NCBI RefSeq assembly: GCF_000372725.1
Contig: NW_005194754.1
Location: 49,252 to 113,251 of the forward strand
Length of the DNA: 64,000 nt
Direction: 5' to 3'
Source of the DNA: Emiliania huxleyi CCMP1516
Lineage: Eukaryota; Haptophyta; Isochrysidales; Noelaerhabdaceae
The position numbers were made by a program, and so were the translations under genes. Positions 51,447-60,415 of the stretch are shown one piece after another (the first letter of the stretch is position 1; every line of letters begins with the position of its first letter). The notes beneath the pieces were generated by a model. The model searched no databases. It was not told where the DNA came from and saw only the letters and a list, made by a program, of their open reading frames with translations.

Positions 51447-54021
51447 CTACTCTACCTTGACCGCTCCATAGATGGCGTGGACAAAAAGGAAGCAGGCGAG
51501 GAAGCCGACGGCGCCGGTGAGCATGAAGAAGGAGTAGGAGGCGATGAGCATGTAGCCGACGTAGAGGAGGATCGAGACGCCCCGCGTCATCACCATCTTG
51601 GTCGACATATAGACGATCGAGTAGATGAAGAGGTAGAGGCCGGAGGAGCCAGAGGTGAGGAAGGCGCGCCACCACCAGTGGTAGTCCTCCGCGCAGAGCT
51701 GGAAGTAGCACATCACGATCGAGATCTCGGCGCAGGTGATGATGAGGATGAGGAAGACGAGGAGGAGGAAGCCAAAGACGTAGTAGTACTGGTGCAGCCA
51801 GATGGAGGAGAGGATGAAGAAGAGCTCGATGAAGACGGCGCCGAAGGGCAGGAGCCCGCCAATCAGGACCGAGAAGACGGGCTGCGTGTACCACGCGTGC
51901 TCCGGCACCGTGCGCGGGATCATGTTCGTCTTTGTGGGCGGCTCGATCTTTGGCCTGCGGTAGCCGAAGAAGGCCCCGAGGTAGACGAGGGGCACCTGGC
52001 GGGGGGGAGGGGCGGGGCGCACTCGGGCGGGCTGTCGGAAGGGGGCCGCGCCGCCGCGAGGAGGAGGAGGCGCGCCGAGATCCCGAACCAGAGGACGAGG
52101 AGGGCGAAGAAGGTGCCGAAGGGGACGGCGCCGCTCGACTTTTGGCCCCAGATGAACATGTTGAGCGAGAAGAAGACGATGAAGATGATCCCTGCCGGGG
52201 AGGAGTGGGTCGGCGCTCCGTGAGTTGAAGGCGGAGCGATCCCGGTGCGGCGGTGCGCGAGTGTCTCGGGGCAGCGGCGCGGGCGAGGGGCGGCGTGCCA
52301 GGGAACATGACTGCCGTCTTGAGCGTCGTCATGCGCCAATCGCTGCCGGAGAGGGCCTTGTACAGGCGGGCGGAGACGAAGCCGGCGAGTACGCCCATCG
52401 CGGTGAAGAGGAGGAGGAGGGCCGTCATGAGCGCGCCGCGGTTGGCGGGAGAGAGGAACCCTACAGCCGCACCGGGCAGTCTAGGGGCGTGGAGCCGCTG
52501 GCGGCGGCGGAGGGGGGGGGGAAGACTGCCGGCGACGGCGAAACACATCGTCACCACTGACATGCCGAGCACCTGCCGAGGACGTGTCGTGGGCGTGTCG
52601 TGGGCGTGTCGTGGGCGTGTCGTGGGCGTGTCGTGGGCGTGCCGTGGGCGTGTCGTGGGCGTGTCGTGGGCGTGCCGTGGGCGTGTCGTGGGCGTGTCGT
52701 GGGCGTGTCGTGGGCGTGTCGTGGGCGTGTCGTGGGCGTGCCGTGGTGGCGAGGCGCAGAGCGGGTGGCCCTTCGCCCGGGAGTGCACACCGATCGGTGT
52801 GGCCGCGAGGCGTGGGGATGTGGGTGACACGAGGAGATGGCCGGGAGAGGGGCGCAGCTCCTGCACGCCGGTCCCGACGTAGACGGAGAGGAGGGCAGGC
52901 CGCTGCCGCGGGCGGAAGACGTCGCCGTGCACGACTTTCCACCCCCCCTCCTCGGGCGNNNNNNNNNNNNNNNNNNNNNNNNNNNNNNNNNNNNNNNNNN
53001 NNNNNNNNNNNNNNNNNNNNNNNNNNNNNNNNNNNNNNNNNNNNNNNNNNNNNNNNNNATGGAGGATATGATGTAGTTTATGAGGTGCTAAAGAGGATTG
53101 TGTTTATATAAGAGGTAGGGGGGGGGGGGCGCCAGTGGATCTGCTCGTCTGTCGCGTAGAGGTACACGTCCCACCGCGAGGCCCACTTGACCTGTTCACA
53201 CCGCCGTCGCCGTGAAGAGAGCAGCGCCTCTCCGCCTCCCTCGGGAGGGGAGGGGCCTCGGAGTACTCCCACCGGACGTCGTACGTCCAGTAGACGGTCT
53301 GCGGCCCGGAGACCGGCTGCGGCGGCGCCGAGTGCGTCACCGGCCTCGCGCCGGAGCAAGTGGATAGCCCTCCTCCCGCGCCGGCGGGCTCATGCTGCAC
53401 CGAGAACGGCTCGACCTCAAAGCCGACGATGCGGGCGCCCTCGAAGGCGTCCGGCTCGGTGTGGTACTTGAGGACGATCCGGTGGTGGTTGTACACGTAG
53501 TTCACCCCCGCGCTTGTCCCCGGGATCGACTCGGCGCCCCTGAAGCCCAGAGGGAAGCCGCGCTCGTAGATGGTGATGATGCGGGACGGGCTGCTGCCGA
53601 GGGCGGGCTCGACGACTCGGGTCGCCGCGGGGAGGTTGTCGACGATCCAGTTGACCCGGTAGTCCTCGCCAATCTTGGTGGCGAAAAGCGCCGCCTGCTC
53701 CGCGTCGTACGACTGCTTGCAGAGCAGCTGGCACGAGACCTCCACGTTCATCTTGATCGTGTACGGGGAGTTCTGGATGCGGTCTCCGCGCATCACCTCG
53801 CCAAGGTTTTCGCCCTTGTAAACAACCTCGGCTGGCCGACAGAATGGCAGGTCGTACCACTCGTAGGGCAGGTGCGTCTTGGTGGACGTCAGCTTGTTGA
53901 CCTTCAGATCGATGGACTCGCCGTCGCGGTAATCGATCGGCGCCACACCGGGGAGATAGAAGGCGGCCGTGGGAACCACGAGCAGCAGGAGAGCGCTGCT
54001 TGTTCTGAGCAACATTCGCAT
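51447..54021 (-). CDS. TM9SF/EMP70 nonaspanin (split by an assembly gap)
   Basis: Minus exons: 54021-53380, 53316-53257, 53191-53131, [gap], 52958-52861, 52572-52530, 52460-52299, 52191-52076, 51995-51447. The signal peptide is followed by [20 protein letters not shown], the lumenal domain with [10 protein letters not shown] and [20 protein letters not shown], then the nine-helix part: [70 protein letters not shown] and [19 protein letters not shown]. The C-terminus AIYGAVKVE keeps the KxD-type Golgi-retention signal. Six introns are GC-AG; the donor after GTGVQ at 52860 is unclear. The exon with helix 1 lies in the gap. Confidence 0.95.
52573..52860. repeat. 11-bp minisatellite in a TM9SF intron
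   Basis: About 15 tandem units at 52578-52745, written on the minus (sense) strand as CCCACGACACG with occasional A/G changes, fill most of the intron between the GTGVQ and VLGMSVV exons. It is the same unit and sense orientation as in the helicase introns at 22 kb. Confidence 0.95.
52959..53058. other. Assembly gap (100 N) within TM9SF
   Basis: Exactly 100 N. The missing part should encode the first transmembrane helix of TM9SF. The 59 bases after it (53059-53117) are AT-rich and do not continue the protein. Confidence 0.99.
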
Positions 54022-54187
54022 CGCCCACGCTGCTGTGCGAGACTTCTTGTAGAGGGCGAGAAGTCTTCAAGGTGCCCTGCGGGCGCTTGGCCTCGAAAAA
54101 GAATTTTACGAACAAGAATTCTGAAAAACGTCCACAAGATTTTTGAGTGGCAGCTTCGCTGGAAATAAGGAAGAGGCGCGTTACTTC

Positions 54188-55527
54188 ATGCGGAAGCTTG
54201 ACAAACACACGGCGAGGGCGACAGCAAGAGTCGAACGGGAGGCGCCGGACTCAAAAGACACCGCCACATTCCTGAGACGCGCGAGGGCAGCCTCCTTAAA
54301 GGCAATGGGGTCTAGATTTGGAGCGCTCGCCGAAGAGGAGTACGACAAAATAGCGCCCGTGATTGCCTGCACGCTGCCCGCACTCACGGACACCATAACC
54401 GAAAGAAAGAGAGGGGAGCTTGCAGGAGAGGTGACGAGTGAACCTGAGGGAGGGTGTAGAGGATGTAGAGTGTAGAGCGCTGTAGAGCTGTAGAGATGTA
54501 GAGCGCTCTGGAGCGCTGTAGAGCTGTAGAGCTCTACATCGGCTGCGTGACGAACTGCCTCCGTTGTAGAGCGATGTAGAGCGCGATTTTGTTGTAGAGT
54601 TTGTTGTAGAGGCTCTACAGCCAAACCGCCGGGAAGGCAGTGACTCAAAGAGGTCGAGTCGCACTAATGGGGTGTCTCCGAGCTTACTGGAGCTCTGATG
54701 GACGGCCCTGACTATCCCTGACACACAGAGAGTCACTCTGATGGCACACAACACCCTATAACTGCGTCATCACCAGCCTGCCATGCGTCGCCGGTGCCGC
54801 ATTCGTCGCTGTGCTTCTTTAGCAGGCGGTGGACTGTCGGCTGCGAGGACGGTCGCATTTGCGCGAGGCGAGGCGAGCATTGCTGCGCGTTGCATGCGCC
54901 ATGACTCGCGCCAGCGCGTGCGGGAGCTCCTGGCTGAGCGTTGAGTCCAAGCGAGTTGCGCTGGCCACGATCGCTACGCCGAGCCGAGCTGACGCGCCGA
55001 GGCGCCGGCCAGTCGCAGCCGCGAGGCATGCCACAGCAGCAGAGGCACCTGCCACCCATTGGGCGGGCAGACAGAAGGCCAGGGCAGCACTGGCAAGTGC
55101 AACGCGCCTCATGTCGGAGAGCGACCGTGCCTCGTTCGCCGCTTTTGATGTAGAGTTTGTTGTAGAGTTTAGACAAAACAACTCTCTCTAACGTTTGTTG
55201 TAGAGATTTCACGTTGTAGAGCGCCTCTACATCGCTCTACAACGGAGGCGCATCGTCACGCGGCGGATGTAGAGCTCTACAGCTCTACAGCGCTCCAGAG
55301 CGCTCTACATCTCTACAGCTCTACAGACAGCGCTCTACACTCTACATCCTCTACACCCTCCCTCAGGAGTGAACTACAGGTAGTGGGGAAGGCAGCCTCG
55401 ATCGCCATACAGACATGGGTGCGAAACAACGACAAGACCAAGGCACGGGCAGAGGAGCGAGAGAAGAACATAGGATGGATAGGGCGCCTGTTCACGGCAT
55501 GGGGAGGGTGACGGCCTCGATGGGGCC
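54188..55527 (+). pseudogene. Small unidentified ORF interrupted by a DNA transposon
   Basis: An open frame with its first ATG at 54188 (MRKLDKHTARATARVEREAP, then FGALAEEEYDKIAPVIACTL) runs into the transposon at 54444. Beyond the element and one 8-bp target copy, the same frame goes on (for example SIAIQTWVRNNDKTKARAEE) to a stop at 55525-55527. The continuity supports both the element's boundaries and the coding nature of the target. The protein is charged and helical; family unknown. The frame is open upstream of 54188 without an ATG. Confidence 0.5.
54444..55366. mobile_element. 923-bp TIR DNA transposon (GTAGAG family), complete ends
   Basis: Both ends begin CTGAGGGAGGGTGTAGAGG and stay near-identical in inverted orientation for about 150 bp, packed with GTAGAG hexamers (GTAGAGCTGTAGAGCGCTG). 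Direct GAGTGAAC copies flank it at 54436-54443 and 55367-55374, an 8-bp target duplication as made by hAT-like or P-like transposases. The interior has no credible transposase, so it is non-autonomous. Relatives: 36178-36540 (truncated) and 2955-4650 (interrupted). Confidence 0.93.
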
Positions 55528-55535
55528 ACAAGCTG

Positions 55536-55830
55536 CGTGTGGGTTTACCTCACACCCATGGTCTCACAGTGTGCCGGCAGTCGCCGAACAATGTCGCTCA
55601 CACAAGCCGCAGCACAAGTGAGTGATGAGGGCCAAGTGAAGGCGAGCCCATCCGCTGTCACAGCTGTGGCAGCCACACATATCACAGACACAGTAAGCTG
55701 TGCCAATCTGTGCGCAGAGAGCGTGTGAGCAGCAGAGGAGCTGTTCTCCAGGCTTCAGGCGCAAAGAGATGCATGCCGCATGTCACCGAAGGCGCTGTTG
55801 AAGAGACGGCGAGGTTCGCCGAGCGCGCGG
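55536..55830. repeat. Dispersed repeat with a Cys-rich reading frame
   Basis: Inverted copy of 19295-19555. On the minus strand a frame ending at 55564 reads EQLLCCSHALCAQ, CVCDMCGCHSCDSGW and HLCCGLCERHCSATAGTL. The last 19 residues are also open at the 19 kb copy. The Cys spacing resembles a zinc-binding module, but the family is unknown. 55830-56445 holds nothing else I can support. Confidence 0.6.
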
Positions 55831-56445
55831 CGCATCGGGCCCTCGGGGGAAGCCGCCGCCGTGCCGCCGACGAGGGATGAGCGGATGGTCGGATTGACTC
55901 TCTCCGCTGAGACGGCTTGTGTAGCCTATAGACTCAAATACGGACGACTACGGTATACTACACTCTAGAGAGACACACAAAGACACGCACACGTGGGCAC
56001 GAGGGTCGAGGCGCGCGGTGTCGACTGTCGTGTAAAGCTAGCTGCTAGGGTGCTATAGGGCCTCTCTGGCAGGGCGGGTCTTGGCTTACGCTTATCGCTT
56101 AGCGGCGACCAGGCGCGGGACCGTCTGTGCCGAAGCGGGTCGCGTCCTCCGATTTCAACTCATCCTCCACACGCCACACGCACACCCTCTACATCTAGAA
56201 CATAGAGAGAGATATGGTGAACATTACGGGCGCGTACACAGACGACAGATTACGAAAGCCGTACATTTGACAAAAGAGCGATCTTCACTAGGAACACGTT
56301 TGAGACGAGATGAGAGAGAGATGGTATCGCGCAAAGGGACCGGACGGCACACGCGCGGCGTCCACAGAACCTTCGTAGGCCTGCCCATGACGCGCCGGCC
56401 ACTCAGCCTCGGGAGCTACCGCTGCTCTGCTGCTGCTGCCGCTGC

Positions 56446-57087
56446 TCAAAAGTCCACCATATTCCCGAGGATCTTCTTGAGCATCCTCTGGCCGTACGGG
56501 ATGTAGGAGGCGACGTACCACACCATGGCGCACCACTGCAGTATGCAAAACACGAGGATCGAGATTGCGCTCCACCCGCTGATTGCAGCAAAAATTGTGA
56601 GCAGCATCATCGTGAAGTAGAGCGCTGTTGCATACTGGCGGCTCGACTTGCACATGTTGCGCAGCTGCCGCCGGGGCCCGATCAGGAAGCCCGTGCCGGC
56701 CATCGAGACGACGTTGCCCAGAGTGTACAGCAGCGCGAAGCCGGCCACGTGTCCCGTCCACCAGAGGAGCGTGCCCATCAGGCTAAACACAAAGCCCACG
56801 CAGAAGCAGCCGACCGTGCCGTAGAGCCGCTGCTTGAAGGTGAGGCTCGGGCACATCGAGTCGGCGCCGGGGACGCCCGCCGCCGCGCCGAGCCGGCCCG
56901 CGACCGCGCTCGCGCCTGGCCTGACCGAACCGCCTCCCGTCTGCGCAGCCACCGCCTGGTTGACGGTGACCCGGAACTGGTCGAGCACGGTGGCCGCGGA
57001 GCCGCCGAACTCAGCCGGCGGTGGCTGAGACGAGCGACCGAGCGCCTCATTGAGCCGGTCGCGCAGCCTCGACGAGGAGGATGGCAT
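56446..57087 (-). CDS. SFT2-like vesicle transport protein
   Basis: A single exon of 213 residues. A hydrophilic Ser/Ala/Gly-rich N-terminus of about 80 residues leads to the SFT2/Got1 four-helix core: PSLTFKQRLYGTVGCFCVGF, LYTLGNVVSMAGTGFLIGPR (the GN and GP signature), KSSRQYATALYFTMMLLTIF and CILQWCAMVWYVASYIPYGQ. SFT2 acts in retrograde transport from endosomes to Golgi. Length and topology are normal. It is divergent from the methyltransferase gene. Confidence 0.92.
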   Translation of the reverse strand: MPSSSSRLRDRLNEALGRSSQPPPAEFGGSAATVLDQFRVTVNQAVAAQTGGGSVRPGASAVAGRLGAAAGVPGADSMCPSLTFKQRLYGTVGCFCVGFVFSLMGTLLWWTGHVAGFALLYTLGNVVSMAGTGFLIGPRRQLRNMCKSSRQYATALYFTMMLLTIFAAISGWSAISILVFCILQWCAMVWYVASYIPYGQRMLKKILGNMVDF

Positions 57088-57461
57088 CGTCAGAGAACAA
57101 GCGCCGGTGTGAAGCTCGGGCAGGGGCTGTAAGGTAGTGAAAGACCTTCCCTGGGTCTGTCTCTCACACCCTCACTGTCGTCGTATGCGAGGTTCTTGTT
57201 TTCTTATCACCCTATCTGTGAACAGGGCTCGCACAGACCAGCGCAAAAAGAAATTTTCCCGAGTTGGGTTCTCTGTTTTCTTTTTTTTGTTTTTTCTTTC
57301 TTTCTTTCTTTGAACAGAACTGTCACAGTGAACAGAGTTCGTACACAACACCACCGAGACCTGGGCACCGCAAGAGGAAGCACCGCAAGAGGAAGCTCCT
57401 GAGAGTCTCAACAGGATTGATTGATTGATGGGAAGGCGAAACACAGTCCGACCAACGACTG

Positions 57462-57487
57462 GGACACCAACGCGGTATGGGTGGACG
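57462..57487 (+). promoter_or_regulatory. Conserved 26-bp upstream motif, copy 2
   Basis: Identical to 4839-4864 and followed by a similar ACACAG/CACAAGACA-rich stretch. It lies about 258 bp upstream of the methyltransferase ATG, a spacing close to that at 5 kb (219 bp). Confidence 0.45.
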
Positions 57488-57744
57488 CTAGACGGGCGAT
57501 GACGGTCACACAGGAGCGACACACAGAACCACAAGACAGGACACTCAGCCAAACTGACTGCCACACATCCTGAGCGAAGTTCCCTAGTCACCCGCGGCCG
57601 GACTCCATCCGGCACGCGTCGCTGGGCGCTCAGAGCCGCGTCCCCTGCTCGCCACCCCGACGCCAAAGCGCCCGAGCGAACAACAGGAGAGCAACATAAA
57701 AAGAAACCACCCGGAACGAAACAGACCGCCGCCAAGCTGGATCC

Positions 57745-58692
57745 ATGGAAGGGCTCTGCTCGCAGACGGAGGCGCGCTGGTTCTACGCCTTCTACTCCAA
57801 GGTCTACGAGCGCCTGCAGCCCTACTTCACGTCGAGCGAGATGCGCGAGGCCGGGCTCGACCTCGCCGCCGTCGCGGCAGGCATGGACGTGCTCGACGTC
57901 GGCGCCGGCACCGGCACGCTCTCGATGCAGGTGGTTGGCCGCGGAGTCTCGCCCGACCGACTGACGCTCATCGACCAGAGCGAGGGCATGCTGAGCCAGG
58001 CGCGCGCCAAGCCGGAGCTCGCCGGCGCGACGACCGTCCTCGCCGACGCGCACACGCTGCCGTTTGGCGCCGAGTCGTTTGACCGCGTGGTGTCATCGGG
58101 CGCGATCTACTACTTCCCGCAGCCGGTGCTGGCGCTGCGCGAGCAGATGCGCGTCGTCCGCCGCGGCGGCGTCGTCCTCGCCATGGGATCTCTCCAGCCC
58201 AAGCCGCTGCTGTTGCGGCTTCTCGCGACCACCTTCAACCGGTTCCCGACCGAGGAGGAGTACGTGGGCTGGTTCGAGGAGGCGGGGCTGCGCGACGTGC
58301 GCACGCTGCGCATCTCCAACCCGTGGAACTCGAAGCAGTACGCGCTCGCCATCTGCGGCACCCGCCCGCAGGACAATTTACCATTAATTAAATACCTTGG
58401 CAGCGGGACACTGTATTTAATTAATGGCACCCGCCCGCAGGACGGCGCCGTCTTGCCGCCCGCAGACCCGCTCTGCGTCCGCAAGCCGAGAGGCAGCTGG
58501 TGGCGGCTCCCGCTGGCGGTGGCGCGCTTCTCCGTGGCGATGGGCGCGTTTGCAATCCTCGGCCCGCTGCAGGCGAGCCGGCAAGCCCCAGGCCCGAGGC
58601 GTGGGGGAGCCTGCACCGCTCACGCACCGCCCACGCCGCGGCAGGTGCTCAACGCGGCGGTGGGCATGCGCCGGCTGAGGCTGGCGCAGTGA
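57745..58692 (+). CDS. VTE3/MPBQ-type methyltransferase with an in-frame insert
   Basis: A single exon of 315 residues. Class I SAM-binding motifs are clear: VLDVGAGTGTLSMQVVG (motif I), LTLIDQSEGML (acidic end of strand 2), ADAHTLPFGAESFDRVVSSG and MRVVRRGGVVLAMG. The later FPTEEEYVGWFEEAGLRDV and a C-terminal hydrophobic helix (LPLAVARFSVAMGAFAILGP) match the layout of 2-methyl-6-phytylbenzoquinol methyltransferase (VTE3) of plastoquinone and tocopherol synthesis. Between them sits a 69-bp in-frame duplication-insertion (58375-58443). No plastid presequence is visible, so a 5' exon may be missing. Substrate is inferred. Confidence 0.82.
   Translation: MEGLCSQTEARWFYAFYSKVYERLQPYFTSSEMREAGLDLAAVAAGMDVLDVGAGTGTLSMQVVGRGVSPDRLTLIDQSEGMLSQARAKPELAGATTVLADAHTLPFGAESFDRVVSSGAIYYFPQPVLALREQMRVVRRGGVVLAMGSLQPKPLLLRLLATTFNRFPTEEEYVGWFEEAGLRDVRTLRISNPWNSKQYALAICGTRPQDNLPLIKYLGSGTLYLINGTRPQDGAVLPPADPLCVRKPRGSWWRLPLAVARFSVAMGAFAILGPLQASRQAPGPRRGGACTAHAPPTPRQVLNAAVGMRRLRLAQ
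58357..58443. repeat. AT-rich palindromic insert flanked by 18-bp direct repeats
   Basis: GGCACCCGCCCGCAGGAC occurs at 58357-58374 and 58426-58443. The 51 bp between are AT-rich and hold CCATTAATTAAATA (58381-58394) and its exact inverse (58414-58427). The total added length is 69 bp, a multiple of three, so the methyltransferase frame stays open. Confidence 0.93.
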
Positions 58693-58938
58693 GAGGGGGG
58701 ACGGAAGGAGGCGCGCGGCCGAGGCTCGCGCGCGGCTGGCCTGGCGGCTGCAGCGCGGAGTCGCTGGCAGCGAGATGGAGAGCGGAGGGTCCGGTGCGGA
58801 GAGCGGTTAACCTACTCGGATCTTAACTCGGGCTCGATCCCTGGTCCCGCGATCCATCGCACCTGAAAACGTAGCGTCCCTGGTTCGTGATACTATGCCG
58901 CGCCGGCTCAGAGCGTCTTGCTCAGCGCGGGATGGGTT

Positions 58939-59850
58939 AAATAAATAAATAAATAAAAACGGACACCTCTCTACTGTGAGATGGGTAAAAAGGAACAGGC
59001 CCCCGCCCTTGCGATGTGCTTATGTCTCTAGTTTTTTTAGTTAGCCCCAAATGCAAAAAATGGACGATTTGTTTTTTAGTTAGCTATCTCCCCGTATCTG
59101 ACTCCACCTCTATCTCCCCTTCTTTCCCTCTGTTGGTATCTCTCCGCATTATTTTGCCCGTACGTCTGCCCACATGCACATCTACCGAAGAAAACCGAAC
59201 AGCCAGTGGGACGAACGAGGGCCACGACGGCGGCCCAAGCGGGAGGGAGCGGAGACAGTGGGCAGCGAGCGAAGTGGGTGAGACTGATGATGCTCCTTCG
59301 ACTTAGGGAGCGGTTCAGCTGCTGGGCGGGCTTCAGGGTGGTGCTCACGCGAAAAGGAATCGACGCGATGTACAAAGCATACAACAAGAGGAGAAAGGAA
59401 GAGGACGGACATCAGTGATGACGAAACAGAAGCTAGCGCAGAAGAGAGCAGGGCAGACCCGGGGACTGGGGAGCCGGAGCGGACGGCATCGGCCGCCGAG
59501 GGAACGTTGGGAAGAGGCACGAGGAGGGCGGCGACCTCAACCGACTATGGAGGACCCGTCACCAGACGACGCAGAGCAGACGACGGTGAGGCGGAGCAGA
59601 CGCGCAGGGCGAGACGAGGGAGGGAGCAGGATGTTGCGGAGATCAGCAGGAGGATGTACGACGAGATTAGGAGCAGCAGGGACCCGAGGGACCATGTGGA
59701 AGACGGCTAGTGCTAGTCCCCCATCGGGAGGACGACCCCGGCTAGTCGCCGACCACACCCACAAAGAACCCTGCACAAAGACCGCAGGGCGGGGACCTGT
59801 TCCTTTTTACCCATCTCCTAGTAGAGGTGTCCGTTTTATTTATTTATTTA
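58939..59850. mobile_element. TIR element (about 910 bp) with AAAT-rich termini
   Basis: Inverted ends of about 75 bp: AAATAAATAAAAACGGACAC, then ATGGGTAAAAAGGAACAGG and CCCCGCCCT. A plus-strand frame inside (about 59410-59710) reads DDGEAEQTRRARRG and EISRRMYDEIRSSRDPRDHV before its stop; no transposase motif is seen. Partial copies occur at 39325 and 19125-19730. AAATAAAT may be the preferred target, so exact ends are uncertain. Confidence 0.8.
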
Positions 59851-60415
59851 CATCTACCGACTACCCGTAACCGTTATACACACAGTCACAGAGAGCCCCC
59901 CGTAAGAAAAGGTGTATCTCGTTTCCCTCCCGGTATCCCGCGGTATCCCGCCATATCTCGCCATATCTCGCCGCGGTTACCGTGAAAAAAATCGTACAAA
60001 CCAGGGATGTCGCACCGCGAGCCGACCGACGTCAGCCTCGCCATGCAGAGCCCCCGCCCGCGCGCAGGACAATGCCTTGCGCGCCTTCGCCCTTCCGCCT
60101 TGGCCTTCGGCCGGCATGCGGGGACAGTCGACATGCGCCACACTGGGCATCTTTGGCGGAGCCTCGCTCGGACGGTTTCCCTTGCTTGTTGTGTATGACC
60201 CTGTGATCCCCCCCAATGAACACGGCACAAGCCATGCGTGGCTAGCTTTGAGAGGTAGGGGACGGATACCATTAAAAAATCCCCCGAGGTGGGCGACGGG
60301 CGTCCCATGCTGCATGCACATCACTGCGCTTCGGCGAAAGTCCAGCTTCGGAGATCGTGGGAATGTTTACAGGCTGATTTTGCCACGGTCCGAGTCAGAA
60401 GCGAGTCACCTCGGC
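59851..60415. other. Intergenic interval, no gene supported
   Basis: Contains CCATATCTCGCCATATCTCG repeats near 59950 and an anonymous stretch with ORF shadows on both strands. Nothing recognisable. Confidence 0.5.

Noticed and set aside
52573-52745. Regular repeats considered as a CRISPR array
   Set aside because: 11-bp units without spacers, inside an intron of a eukaryotic gene.
51388-52932. Single 514-codon frame across TM9SF exons and introns
   Set aside because: It reads through several introns and the minisatellite; exon-by-exon reading in the right frames gives TM9SF.
54444-55366. GTAGAG arrays read as interstitial telomere repeats
   Set aside because: The hexamer is not a known telomere unit, the arrays form inverted ends, and an 8-bp target duplication flanks the unit.
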